In this document: positions 24,230 through 36,831 of the stretch, piece by piece
How the letters are laid out: every line of letters starts with the position of its first letter
Position numbering within the stretch: the stretch's first letter is position 1
Origin: Azadirachta indica
Lineage: Eukaryota > Streptophyta > Magnoliopsida > Sapindales > Meliaceae
Direction of reading: 5' to 3'
Length of the DNA: 64,000 nucleotides
NCBI GenBank assembly: GCA_022749755.1
Contig: CM040445.1
Coordinates: 7,647,182 to 7,711,181 of the forward strand
The notes under the pieces: generated by a model
What the model saw: only the letters and a program-made list of their open reading frames with translations
Databases searched by the model: none
What the model was told of the DNA's origin: nothing
Made by a program: the position numbers and the translations under genes

Positions 24230-25330
24230 ATTTAGTCATTCATTTTATCCCAAAAATTAAGTTATATGGAGTGATATACTTAAGGTGAATGCACCCTTTT
24301 GAGAGGTATATGAAGGTTTTAAAGAGTTATGTGCATAATCATAATCACCCTAAAGGTTATCTTGCCAAGTGTTACATGATTAAGGAAGTTACAAAGTTTT
24401 GTGTAAAATACTCAAGTAATCTTCAAGTGACTGAAAATCCACATGGGCATAACTAAAAGATGTGAATTGATAGGCCTTTCTTTCTGGGACAAGTAAAAGA
24501 AAGTTGATTGTCAACTATTAAAACAAGTTCGTCACTACATTTTGCTAAATAGTTCCATGATGCAACCATATATCAAGTGAATAATCTTTTTACCTACACT
24601 TTATTAATACAAATATTACTTTTGCACTAAAATTTATTAAATCACGTATGTTTTTTATTTTTATATATAGGAAATATTTACATTGATTGAAGACATAATA
24701 TCCATGCAAATCTATGAGACCAAAGTGATTGTAAGATGAGCATACACATACTTTTATATATTGGTTAGAAGATGAGATAATTACTAATTATTCCTTTTAA
24801 TTCAATTTTATTTATGTGACTACATTATTATGTTTAAAAAAAAATTTTAAGACCATTATACTTTTAGGTAATGAATGCTCAAATAAATAGTGAATTAATT
24901 TCAAGTGATTTAAAGTATTTAGCAAAAAGACCTCATCCAAATGTCATAACATATCCTGAGTAGTACATAAATGGTTTCCATTTTACAATAAAGGATCAAG
25001 ATAAGAAACGATTTATTCAAAATAGTAGAGTGAATGTAGTTGCAATGATGATGCAAATATCAAGAACAAAAGATAGAAACTATATTATTGAGGATATGTC
25101 TTTTTAAGGAGTAATTGATGAGATATAGGATGTGAATTATTACATGTTTCAGGTTTTAATCTTCAAGTGTGATTAGGTTGATAGTAAAGGTGGTGTTAAA
25201 TTTGATGAACTTGGTTTTTTAATGGTAAATCTTAATCAAATAGACATCAGATTATTTTATCTTAGCATCTCAAGTAAAATAAGTTTTCTATGTAAACCAA
25301 ATTGATAGTATGTTTTCAATTGTTTGCCCA
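24230..25330 (+). pseudogene. CACTA relic: truncated DUF4218 followed by DUF4216
   Basis: Plus-strand fragments: 24260-24480 reads RYMKVLKSYVHNHNHPKGYL and FCVKYSSNLQVTENPHGHN, the C-terminal part of DUF4218. Around 24905-25050 is DLKYLAKRPHPNVITYPE...GFHFTIKDQDKKRFIQNS and around 25170-25300 is VDSKGGVKFDELGFLMVNLN, both matching DUF4216. Several stops interrupt. The upstream tnp2 catalytic part is absent, so the element lost the 5' half of its transposase gene before or at formation of its present left arm. Confidence 0.85.
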
Positions 25331-25734
25331 ATGCCCGAAAAGATACTCAATTCAATGACAATGTAGATTATGTGAACTTGTTACTGGGTAATTCACCAAT
25401 TGTCAATAAAGTTTTTCCTCAATCAAATGACGATGATATTATAAATTATACACGAACTGATTTTTAGGGTATTTAGGTTGCTAGTTAGGATAACTTAAGG
25501 TAGTTTTTCATGCTACATTGTTATATACTGGTTTGATAATTGTATGTTTTTACATGCTACTTTCTTACATACTCATTTTATAATTATAAGTTTTTACATT
25601 TTACGTTATTGCATGATCATTTGATAAATTATTGGTGTGATACTTGCTACTTTGTTACATTGCCATTTTATTTTTTGTTTGTGATTTTCTTTTCATGATA
25701 TATAACAAATTATTGTATTTTTTCTATTATAGTA

Positions 25735-27890
25735 TGACAAAGAGTTATTCTAGTGACAGTAATAATGATGGTAACATTAGTGTCTTAAACAAAAAGCTGA
25801 CACCAAGTATAACCAAGAAAACAAGTTTTATTAAAAGTTCAAATGAAAGTAAGGTTGTTGTGAGACAAAATCAACGAGGTGTACTAGTTGGGAAGGAAGC
25901 GACAGATTTAAAAAATTATTTAGGTGTTTTAGTAAGACAAATCATTCCAATAATTTATATTGACTGGAGAAAAATACCTCTAATTTTAAAAGATTTTCTT
26001 GAGAGTATATATTGGTAAGATAAAATCACTCTTAAACTTTCTCTCATATATCTTTATTTTTTAACTTTTTTATTATGAGTTAGGGGTTTAACATATTTGT
26101 TTTATTGCTGTGTGTATAAAAACACTTTGATCTTGATAATCGTAGTAAGAAACAAGTGTTACATTTATTAGGAGTAGCTTTTTGACAATTCAAACAGCAT
26201 CTTACTGCAAACTACATTTAAATAAGTGTTACATTTAAAGAATAGAATGCAAATTCATTAAATAAAAATATTAGACGGTTTTTGTTACATCAAGACTGTC
26301 AAAAGATTTTGAAGTCAGTAATTTAAAGTACATTATTATTAATAAATTAAAATGTTAATTTGATACTAACATTAATGTATTATTTACAGAAAGTGAGGAA
26401 GAAGTACAAAAAAAAAAAGAAGTTAAATAAAAATAACCATCGACTTAGTTGAAAAAGATAATTTGGTCTACTAGAAGAGATTGTAAGTTGGTTTTTATTT
26501 TTTATTCTTATTTAATAGGTTACTTATTATATTTTTGGTAGTTATTCTAAACAAGAATCTTCCTTTATATATTGTAGATGATAGAGACAAGTCTATTAGA
26601 ACTTTAAATTGATAAAAGTTTATTGTGGAAGCTTGCTAGGCAAAAAATTGGAGGAGGATATGACCTAGAGGTTCTTCTTATGGTAGAAAAGATTGTAAGA
26701 TGTTCTTATTTTTCTTAACTAGAATGACTAATAGAAAAACTAATAAAATGCTAAACCCTGGTACTAATTCTTGCTTGTTTCATACATTATAGGATGAACT
26801 TGAAAATGAATAAAAAAATGGATTATTAAAAATTGAAAGGAAAAATGACATCTTTACATAATCATTAAGTAAAAAACCAACAACTGGTCATATACAAGGT
26901 GTAGGTCAGTTTGTGTCCTAAATATGTATTTCAACAAACCACCTACTAGTAGATTAGAAAGAAAAAAAGATGTATATGAAGAAAAAATTGAGCACATAAT
27001 GGCTAGGATTGAAAATCTAACTTTGATGGTTGAGAGACAAAATAGAACTTTTGAGGTAGCTAGCACTAACATGCCTATAATGAAAGTAATGACATATTAA
27101 ACATGAATATTATTGTTAAAATCATACATGAATTAATACATACTATTGTTATTAATGATATAAATGAATTAGCTCTAAGAAATAACAATGTTTATATCCT
27201 TTTATTTTGTATGAACAGTGTGAAAAAAGAACCTAAGAAGAAGCTTGACATAACCTCTAATAAAAACCTACATCTACCAAGTAAGAGAGTTAAGGTTGTG
27301 AGCCCAAAAGAAAAAATTAATTTAAATGATACTCCAAGGCCCATTACGCCATTTAAAAATAACACTTGCCACTCTAAATTTCAGCACATAAAAGCAAACC
27401 ATAATTAAAAATGTTTGCTGCTTCTACATAAAAAAAATTTGTTTGCAATGGAAGAACCATTTCAAATGACGGTTGACCACAAAATCTTTCAGATAGACAT
27501 AGCTACATTCATACCGTTGGAGAATTGTCAAGTAATTACATGAAAGAGCTTACTATAAACTGCATCATTTTGTACATAATGTAAAAAAATTACATTCTAA
27601 TTCATTTAGAATAATTATTAACTTTGAAATATGATTCCAGCACATAACTTTGCATGTTCTTTTTGTTCTATTCTTTAAGCAGGTCATTGTACAATAATTT
27701 GAAGAAAAGACAATCTACAAAACAGTTTGGATTTATTAATCCTAGTGTAGTATATTTGGCCAGAAGATCAAGTGGCAAGATAATGCGCAATGATAGAGCA
27801 TGTGTAATTGCAAACCGATTACCAAAAAACAACACGTGGTCAAGTTGTTCTCATGCCATACAATTCAAGGTAAAGCATTTATAGTTCATA
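25735..27890 (+). pseudogene. CACTA relic: Ptta/En-Spm-type accessory protein and Ulp1-like peptidase segment
   Basis: An open plus-strand frame from about 25735 to 26018 (RGVLVGKEATDLKNYLGVLV, then WRKIPLILKDFLE) resembles the conserved N-terminal region of plant Ptta/En-Spm family proteins. Later short frames (about 26580-27410) carry charged, coiled-coil-like sequence, and 27420-27890 contains FGFINPSVVYL and LPKNNTWSSCSHAIQFK, which resemble the Ulp1-like part found in some CACTA proteins. The catalytic His-Asp-Cys set could not be verified. The frames are broken. Confidence 0.6.
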
Positions 27891-28189
27891 TCAAATGTGA
27901 TTTTATCATTCATTTATATTCATTGACTAACTTATAATTAAATGCATGTTAAAATAGTTTCCATTGAGTGTTGGTTGCTATAGATGTAACTGTTAGGGCT
28001 GCGTATTTTATGGATCCATTAGGGGTTGAAATGGGAGGGGATTTGAGGGACATCCTAAACAAATAAGGCTTTTATTTTTCTTGCCAACACCTTAATCTTT
28101 CTATGATTAATAATAGCAATTGTAAATTATATATGATTTCCAATTGTGTAGTGACATTATGATCTATAACGCTCAAGATAAGAGTTTAA

Positions 28190-28490
28190 CTAAGAGATAA
28201 AATATTAATTAGAGAATAATAAAGGTACATTATAGTTTATGCATGGATATATGTGTAATATTATGTAAGCAATAACAAGGCCTTAAAATAATTAGACAAT
28301 AATATTGGTTATGCAGTCACTAATTCAACAAGGTAGCATCGAATGCGGATATTATATAATGGATTAAATGAATGATATAGTTGAAGATATAAAAGTACTG
28401 ACAGAGGATATAAGTTGTTTAATAATAATTCATTCATTTAATAATTTAAATTATTAATTGTTCTTTTTTATAACTTGTTAACAGTTTTCA
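28190..28490. repeat. Inverted repeat, right copy (partner about 21735-22000)
   Basis: See the left copy; here the sequence runs on the plus strand. Confidence 0.8.
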
Positions 28491-28989
28491 GAAAAAAAAA
28501 ATGTTATACTAAAGAAGAATTGGATGAAATCACAATGAAGTGGGCCAATTTTGTTTGTAAGCAATTTTAACTATCATATAAATAGGTGATTCAATAGAAA
28601 ATTTTGTTTAACTAATTTTAGTTGGATTTGATGATAGATTTTTAATGATGTTGACAATGATATTTATTGAATTTGGATCATAGTTATATTACATTTTGTG
28701 TATTGGAATGATAGTATTTTATCAAATTATGTTAGCAATAAATTTTTTTTCCAATTCCACTTTTTGATATTTTAAGTTATATTGATAATTAATATTTATT
28801 ATTGTTATTTAATGTTATTATATAAATAACTTGTATAGAAAATAATTGTAAAAAGAATTAAAAACCTAAAAAATTACAAATTGCCCAAAAACAGTAATTA
28901 ATAAAACAAATTAAAAATAAAAAATGAAAATGAAAAAACAAATTCAGAAAAAAAATACTAAGACTGACAAAAATAAGAAATTCGTACAT

Positions 28990-29239
28990 AAAAAAATGTA
29001 TCATTTTTTATAATTAAATATCTAGAAATATTGATAATTACATGACAAAAAAATATTTATCTTAATTTTATGATAACCTGTTATCACTGAATTGTGACAA
29101 AAAATGCTTCTGTCAAAAAAAGATAATATCCGATCACTGTCAATAATTTATGAATAAACTTTTATTGATAGATATATTTTGTCAAGACAGGCACTTCTTG
29201 ACAAATATTCTTTATCAACAAAGCCTATTTTTGTAGTAG
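28990..29239. mobile_element. Second CACTA-type terminus inside the larger element
   Basis: Read inward on the minus strand, the segment begins ctactacaaaaataggcttt and continues with TTGTCAAGA/TCTTGACAA motifs repeated several times. These are CACTA tip and subterminal repeats. No matching opposite end was found, so this is a truncated or nested terminus. Confidence 0.6.
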
Positions 29240-30564
29240 TAGAAGTAGACAATAAATTTTTTGATGATAGAATATCTTTAATACAACAAAATAAATTTAA
29301 AAAACTTTTATCTAACCCTCTGTTTTTGTCTTTGATATTGTACAATCTGACTAATCAAGATAATTTAGTGTATTTTATGCATTCAAGATAAAATGGTTTT
29401 TTAGCATCCTCTAATAAGTCTTTAAATGTTGTAGGTCACAGTATTTAAAAGTATCATAAATCATTTGAAGAGTGCTAGGAAAATCATTATCTATATAAGG
29501 GTCTGAAAGCTCAGTTGATGATATATCACTCTTACCATGCCAAGTTCAGTTAGTATAATTTTGGTCAATTTTCTAAACAAATATATGATTTTTGTATTCG
29601 CAAAAAGTTTGAAATATAACATTGACACACTTTGTATATGGACATCTAATATATTATTCATTTTTAGAATGAAGCATTGTAAATTCCAAAAATCTATCAA
29701 CTCCATCTTTATAGTTTTGACATCCTATCATGTTTCATTCATGATTTGGTCGTAATATAATACTGGATAATAAATATAAGGGTGAGAAAAACTTATTTTC
29801 ACAATAGAACTTGTCCTTAATGCTTAATTTGGTATTATTGGCAGTGAAGGAAGAGTATGGAAATAAGTAAAACCTATGAAAAATTGAAATATTGCAGATG
29901 TCTTAATAATAAAATTTAAAAATAGAAAATCAAAGATGCATTAATAATAAAAATAAAAAATAGTGAAAATATTTGTCTTAATTATTTTCTCTTAAAAAAT
30001 TCTCAAACATCAAATTAAAGGGAAAATAAGCTTACTAGTCACCAAATTTGACAATGGAACTAGTAATTGAATTGTTCACCAAATTACTTAGGGATTGTCA
30101 GCAATTTAATAGAAAAACAACAAGTGAATGAAGATTTTTTAGGGTAGGGTGGCGATCATCGACGGTTAAGGTAAGTTAGGGTTTGTGTGTAGATCGAATA
30201 ATATTTTAAGTGTAGGTGTTTTTGATTAAAAAAAAAATGACGTCGTTTTCATTAGCCATTGTAGCTACAATAACACCAGGACAATTCGTACCTACAATAC
30301 TACAACTATAGTACGTTCTAAATAACTTATTGAAATTATTCTTATGATTACTGTATTTGGTTACTAAAAATATAGTAATTAATAGTATTTATTTATTTTT
30401 ATTAATTTTGCCGAAAGTTATATATAATACATATTCTATTTTCTTTTGTCAAGAAATTCAATTTTATTTTAACTTGCTATTTTTTAATAAAATTATGTTA
30501 AAATATTATGACATAAATCATTTTTTCAAGATTAAATCTGTCAAGAAAAATTATTTTTGTAGGA

Positions 30565-31424
30565 GTACACCTTCATTTTAAATAATATCACATGTTAATA
30601 GATTTTTAAAGTTCATGATACAAACGATGAATTCCTATTAATTTCCCCATGTATTATTTTATGAAAACTCTAGGATCCATATATATCTTCAATTCAATTA
30701 GAATATCTTTTTCAATTAATGCAATTAGCAAGAAACTTAAATGTTTATTATTTCGTCTTCTCTTCTTGCCCTGAAATATACAAACTTATAATAAATATGA
30801 TCCGCTTTCTCATTTGAAGAAGGATTATGATTATTCAATGTTAGTCCACTTTTATTCACATTTTCTTTATACTAATTTAATTTATTCTTTCTTTTGTCGT
30901 TTCAAAATTTCTTTTAACGTTAAAATATTACGATCTAATTTTAAAAATCAAACTTATTATAATATAAAAATATTAAATAGTAAATATTAATAAAAAAAAT
31001 TGATCACATTATTAATGTTATTAAACAATTAGTAACCCAATGATTCCAAATAAAAAAGTTCACGAAAACCCAATTTTCTGAACAATAATCCAGTGGTTTA
31101 GCTGTTACCATCACAGACATTGAATGCTGATTAAAATTAATATATAAAATTCTCATTCACAAGAAATGGAGGTTGATTGGAGCCAATCAGATTTAGACAC
31201 TAAAAAAAATTAAGCACAGATGTGAATATTAGGAGTATAATTTTAACAGCCCTCCAAATGTACAGTGCCCTGAAACAAAACCTGACGCAGCAATGAGATC
31301 ATTCCTGAAATCATCACCTTCTCCATTAAAGCTAAAAAAAAGTCTTGGAGCCCTTTGGCCCATCAAAGGTATCCTTCCCAACTAAGCAAATCTCCTTCTC
31401 GACTCATCACATTTTTAAAGTGTT
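30565..31424. other. Upstream region of the bHLH gene
   Basis: No coding sequence seen. The last few hundred bases should hold the bHLH promoter. Confidence 0.5.
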
Positions 31425-31436
31425 TATATATAAATA
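31425..31436 (+). promoter_or_regulatory. TATA box of the bHLH gene
   Basis: tatatataaata. With the usual 25-35 bp spacing the start of transcription falls near 31456-31466, at or after the first ATG (31459), which favours the in-frame ATG at 31477 as the true start. Confidence 0.6.
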
Positions 31437-31458
31437 GAATAGACAGAGAGGAAAAGAT

Positions 31459-32398
31459 ATGCAGCTAGACATTATCATGGACTATATTCCTTCAATATTT
31501 CACTTTGACCAATCTGATCATCATGATCTGCTTCAATTTTCTGACCATAATCTCCTGTCGAAACCCTCTGAGGACTGCTCTGATCTTCCCAGCAAATCTG
31601 ATAATAGACAGCGGTGGAAACTATCAAACAGCTTTGCTGTCAATGGTGACAGTCCCACAGACAGTAAGAAAAGGAAGATTATCCATAGAGATATTGAAAG
31701 ACAAAGAAGACAAGAGATGTCTGCTCTTTACAGGGCTCTAAGATCTTTACTTCCTTTCCAATATCTCAAGGTTAGCTTCTCTTTTTCTTATTTCTTCATG
31801 ATTTTCTTCAATTCTTATTTGTATTAGAGCACTTTTGTTCTGTCGGTATAACAAGGTGGCTAATCATGGAGTTGAACATATCAGGGAAAGCGATCAATAT
31901 CTGATCACATGCATGAGGCTGTGAATTATATAAAAGATTTGCGGAACAAGATTCAAGAGCTGAGTGAGAAGAGAGATGAGCTACGAAGATTGTCTGATAC
32001 ATCCACTTGCGGTTCTGGATCAGAATGTTCACAAACTCATCCAGAAGGCAGTATCACGGTTAGACCTTGCTTGGGAGGAGTGGAAATTGCTGTAAGCACT
32101 GCTTTCAGAAATGGGCTTCCCCTTTCCACAATCTTGAAACTTCTTAATGGAGAAGGCCTAAGCATCGTTAATTGCATTTCTACTAGAATGAATGAAACTG
32201 TACGACACAATATTAAATCTGAGGTAACGTTATATTATCAATTCATTCGGGTTTTACAGGAAGGTCTCCTTCTTGATTTTGAAAAATAATATGATCTAAT
32301 TTTTGAAGTTTCATGCACAGGTAAATGATGGAAGAAGCATAAACTTTCTTGAACTGCAACAGAAGATAATCAAATTAACAAGCTCATCGTTGGATTAA
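31459..32398 (+). CDS. bHLH transcription factor, bHLH118/120/36-like (3 exons, 242 or 236 aa)
   Basis: Exons 31459-31770, 31885-32223 and 32321-32398 all join in phase 0. The basic region, [18 protein letters not shown], carries H76, E80 and R84 (numbered from the first ATG), the H-E-R pattern of E-box/G-box binders. Helix 1 ends the first exon ([16 protein letters not shown]). The second exon begins [19 protein letters not shown], a loop and helix 2 followed by a leucine-rich extension. The C-terminal part ([13 protein letters not shown]...[18 protein letters not shown]) resembles the ACT-like dimerisation region of this subgroup. It should be a nuclear dimeric regulator; target pathways cannot be read from the sequence. 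The first-exon acidic, His-rich N-terminus is variable in the family. Start: ATG at 31459 or, more probably, at 31477 (MDYIPSIF). Confidence 0.92.
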
Positions 32399-34156
32399 AG
32401 CTAGATTTCGATGTGTGCTTTGTGGGAGTTCTTGTTTTGTTAGCCTGCAGCTGCTGAAACACTATTGTTCATGGTTACCCAGGTATTCCACTTCTGAAAC
32501 ATCGCGCTGATCAAAATCGAACAAACTCTGTGTGATTCCTTAATTTTGACAAAAGAATTAGATTAATAAAGTTATGTTGGATTGTCGATTAACTAGTCTA
32601 CAGTTTTATTCATCATCTCATATCCGTTAAAATTAATTATATTTCTTCCTATATCATGACTCAATTCTTTACATTTCTTGGGTTTTTGTTTATGCTGTGA
32701 TTGTGAATGATGGAGTTGTTTGATAGTACAGCTAATTTAAATTGAAATTGTTGCCATTATCACAAGTTTAATTATGACTAGTATAATCACACAGAATATG
32801 TAGTTATTGTATTGTTCTTTGGCAGTTGAAACTGGTGAGCTGACAATTTTTAATGCTGGGAATTAAGATTATTAATTATCATCACCCATAAATAATTAAG
32901 GCAAATTATCTTGATGTTATTCTTATTATTAATCAACCAATACCTGTTCTTGTTGAAAATAAATAAATTAAATTGCAACAAATAAGAACCTGTTCCTTCA
33001 TTGATCAGTGTGTTATATTCCATTGAGTATACTGAAGAAATATTGCAACTTACAAGATCGTAGCCTTCTTACAAGTTACCTAATTAGGAAATTACTGATA
33101 CTATATGTTAGATTTCTAATGAGAATATAAATTTTTATTTATTGAAGCACACGCAGAATTGCACTTTTAAAAATGAAAATTTTCTACTTCCATTAGTGGA
33201 AAACTTGCTTTTTTTTCTTTTTTAAAGTGTATGTATGCTTAAAACCATTGGCGATACAATGAAATTAATGACATAATGAGATTGCTATAAAGTATTAGGA
33301 GTATATTTTTTGTAAGAATCAAATTAAGATGTTGTGGATTTGTTTTTAATATCTATCATGATATTTCATCATTGATACACTAATTTACAATTAATTTATT
33401 AAAGGAATCATAATCTAATGTTATCAAATAATTTTTAAAAGTAAGATCACTCATTTTTTTGATTTTGAATTAATTATTACTTTTTATTTAATTTTCTTTT
33501 ATAAATAAAAATTTTGAAAAAAATTCTTCGGAAATATTAATAAGAGCACAAATACAATGTTTCTTTCATTTGTAATTTTCTTTATGATATGAAAGTGAGT
33601 TTAATCTCATAGTTTTGTGATCATATCCTCTCAAACATCAAAAAGTTAGGTCATAATTATTTAAATTCATCAAATAAAATGATTCATATATAACATTATT
33701 TATGACTTTTCCTTGTTCAAATTTAAACTTTCAAGTCCTCCCACCAACTTACACAACTCAATCCATTTCTCTAAATGAATATTCCAAAATTATTATCCCT
33801 ATCCATATGTGTGTACCTGATCAATTCTTTTGTGGGTCTCAATCTTTGTATCCTTTAGCAATTATAACGTAAGATGTTATCTGATGAATGCTTGATATAA
33901 TTTAATACAGTATGTATTATTTTAAAAAATTTACAATTACAATCAATAATCAATTAAGAATACTTCAAATATATACTATTATGATAAGGTGATATTATAA
34001 TTAAGATATATATATATCTTTGTTAAGAGTCTAATTAATACATATTATTATGACATTGTGAGTAAATATTTACACCCAAATTAATAAGTTAGAGAGAAAA
34101 ATAAATACTTATTAATATGTTACTATATTATGAGCTCAATAACTCGAGTTAATTTG

Positions 34157-34160
<4 letters not shown>

Positions 34161-34189
<29 letters not shown>
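34161..34189. repeat. (TTA)n microsatellite
   Basis: Nine to ten uninterrupted TTA/ATT units. Confidence 0.95.
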
Positions 34190-34332
34190 GTTCTAGAAAA
34201 ATTTATGAGAGAAAATCAGATAGTCTCTTATTATTGTTGTATTATAATTTTTAACTTTTTATGTTAAGTTATATTGAAAGAATACACTAAAATGTAAAAA
34301 AACCATATATCCATATCCACTTAAATTAATTA

Positions 34333-34355
34333 ATATATATATATATATATATATA
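34333..34355. repeat. (TA)n microsatellite
   Basis: Uninterrupted AT dinucleotides, about 11 units. Confidence 0.95.
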
Positions 34356-35489
34356 GTTACTCTGACTACTTAATTTGGTTTTAGAAGAATTATATACAGA
34401 GGATGATCAATGAGATGACCTTTGAATTACTCTAGAATTTAACAAAGCAGCATGGACATCCATAAAAGGCTTTTTAAATGAGAATTTATTATTCCTTCAG
34501 AAAATAAATATGATTTTATTCTACTGACATTGACATCGACATCGACATTTAATTTCATACTACATATGTATGAAGAAAAATATACAGATACCCAGAGCTA
34601 ATTAAATAGGTGATTCATTTTTTAGGGTAGACATATACATGATCATATGCACCTCCATTAATTCTGTCTGTTTTTAATTAATTATCTTTGCATTTTACTG
34701 ATAATTTTAAAAAAAATAAATTTTTATAATGAGTTCTGGTGATCAAGTAAGTCTGATTTACTTGGCAATTAATTATAAAGGGATTCATGGTGGTTTAGTT
34801 AACAAGGTGAACTGAGTGAAAAACATGTATCGGTTTTTTTCTTGTAAATTTTTTCTTCCATTGTAATCATCTTCGAGCAAGCAATTAGGAAAAGACTTTT
34901 TTAAACGGTTCTTGATCGTAGATGTAGGCCATTTTGGATTGAACCATGAAAATGAGTTCTTGATCTGTTTGAAGATCGTTTATGTATAAAATTTATTTTA
35001 TTAAAACTTTTTTAAAAGTTTTAACCATCAAACTATATTATTAATTTTTTGTCAAAAAGCATAGGTTCTCTTTTTTACGAAAAAGTTTTGACTAGTGTGT
35101 TTTAAGTAGTTTAACCGTATAATTTTGTATATTAAATTAGATTAAAAAAATTATATTTTAATTTAATTTATTTTTTAAATGTTGATAAATATATTTATAA
35201 AAGAGATATTAACCTTATTTCTTTTTTATAATTAGTAATATCTTAATTATAATTAATTGGAATTTAGAATTACTTATTAAAAAAATTCTAATTGTAATTT
35301 TGAATTCGGAATAATATCCTCGAAAGTCGTTTTGAATACATTATTTCTCTTGTTAACGGAAAAGTATAATAAATATGATGTTATAATCAACTTAATTAAC
35401 GTGGGTTTTGCTATTATCCACTTACGAGGACATTCAAATTTTATCCACGAGGCCCGGTTTCGAACCCACCGACGAAAATCTATTTCCCA

Positions 35490-35970
35490 CTTTTCTGCTT
35501 TTTTGGTTATGGGACATTTTGGTCCGAAAGCGAAACTTTTGGTTAGTTCGTTGAGAATTTCTTGCTTCTTGCTCATGGGACAATTTGGTCTGAAAGGAAA
35601 CTTTTGGTTAGTTTGTTAAGAACTTCTAGAAAATGTTTTACATAAATTGGGCCCACGAATAGGCTACATTGCAAAAAAATGTTATTCTAATATGTATTTT
35701 ATTTCATTATAGACAAATGTTAGTGTACAAAAAGTAAATTATATTAATATAAAATTTAATACTTAAAACTCCTATAACAATTTAAATGTTTTCAATTCCT
35801 CATAAATAAAAGTGTTTTCAATTCTAGCAAATGGGATATTTTTCCCTCTTTTTTGTTATTTTGGTTATTGAACATTTTGGTCTAAAACTGAAAACCTTGA
35901 CAAGTTTTCTAAAAATTTTGAAAAATGATTGTTATGTAAACTGAGCCTAAAGATATGTTATGTTAAAAAG
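35490..35970. repeat. Tandem and dispersed repeat of a ggacattttggtc unit
   Basis: A unit of about 65 bp starting atgggaca(t/a)tttggtc and running through cttttggttagtt occurs twice in tandem (about 35508-35630). A third, longer diverged copy with the same left neighbour (tttttggttatgggacattt / tttggttattgaacatttt) lies at about 35835-35970. Confidence 0.75.
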
Positions 35971-36704
35971 TTTTCTTTAAGTATTTTATTTGACTGAAAA
36001 TAGATATTGGTCTAAAAAAATTATAAATTGGTAATATGAAATATGGAGTCTAACAATTACAAATTTTACAATATTTTAAGTACTTTCTACGTCCCACGAG
36101 TTATCTTTCTCTTGATATTTAGACATTAAGATTAGGCATCTTTGTACAAAGTTTCATATTTTTTTTCTTTTAGTTTAATTGAAGAATCAATGTTATAAGT
36201 TATAGTATTTTATCTAATTAGAACACAAGTCCAACTCTCATTTATATTCATTTCGATTTTAGTTTTCAAAGTATAAAATTTAAATTTTTTAATCTGATCT
36301 TATTTTTGTGCAATTAAAATATCCTTACTTTCAATTAAAAAAAATAAAACATAACATATAATTAAGGATAAGATAAAATAGCTATTTGTAATTATTTATA
36401 TCATAAAAAGTTGACCCTTAAAAAAAAAAAAATTAAAAATGCCTCGTACAAAGACAAAAAAAGATTATAACTATATAATTGGACATATATAATCCCCATA
36501 CATACAATATATTTTTGTTAAGATTGAGGTGCGACTTTACCATGTCTTCATTCTCTAAAAAATACTTTTTCATTCTAAATTTTTCTCCCCTATGGAGACT
36601 ATCATTATAAATCAAATTATTGTAAACCTTTAGTGCGAGATTTCTCCAATTATTTTTCAAAGACGAGAGAAAATAAAAATAAAAGTAAAAATATAAAAGA
36701 CATA

Positions 36705-36732
36705 TGACGTGTTGCTGTGATCATTAACGTCA
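36705..36732. promoter_or_regulatory. Pair of inverted TGACGT motifs upstream of HPR3
   Basis: tgacgt at 36705-36710 and its inverse acgtca at 36727-36732, 22 bp apart and about 100 bp before the HPR3 start codon. TGACG motifs are bound by TGA-type bZIP factors. Function is inferred from motif and position only. Confidence 0.4.
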
Positions 36733-36831
36733 TTAGTCTGGGGAGCAAATATAAAATTGTGAAAATGAATGAGTTGGGAAGATTAATTATTTTATCGATC
36801 CCGAAAAGAAACCGCAGACATTATCATTACA

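Larger units (their letters stand above)
23829..30564 (+). mobile_element. Degenerate CACTA element with long inverted ends, about 6.7 kb
   Basis: The left end (tactataaaaatgatatttt) and the inverse of the right end (tcctacaaaaataattttt) are decayed CACTACAAAAAT-type tips. Similarity between the left arm (23829-24180) and the inverted right arm (30230-30564) runs for about 330 bp, including aaaataaaattgaatttctt and a TTGTAGCTACA-rich block. No 3-bp target duplication survives (TAT left, GTA right). The inside carries plus-strand relics of DUF4218, DUF4216, a Ptta/En-Spm protein and a protease-like segment. The tnp2 core is missing from this copy. Confidence 0.75.
32399..36700. other. AT-rich intergenic region with microsatellites and a duplicated block
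   Basis: No host gene recognised in 4.3 kb. It holds a (TTA)n run at 34161-34189, a (TA)n run at 34333-34355 and the repeated block at 35490-35970. The first part includes the 3' untranslated region of the bHLH gene. Confidence 0.6.

Noticed and set aside
35440..35475. Box B-like ggttcgaaacc on the minus strand as a tRNA or SINE
   Set aside because: No box A at the right distance and no cloverleaf arms.
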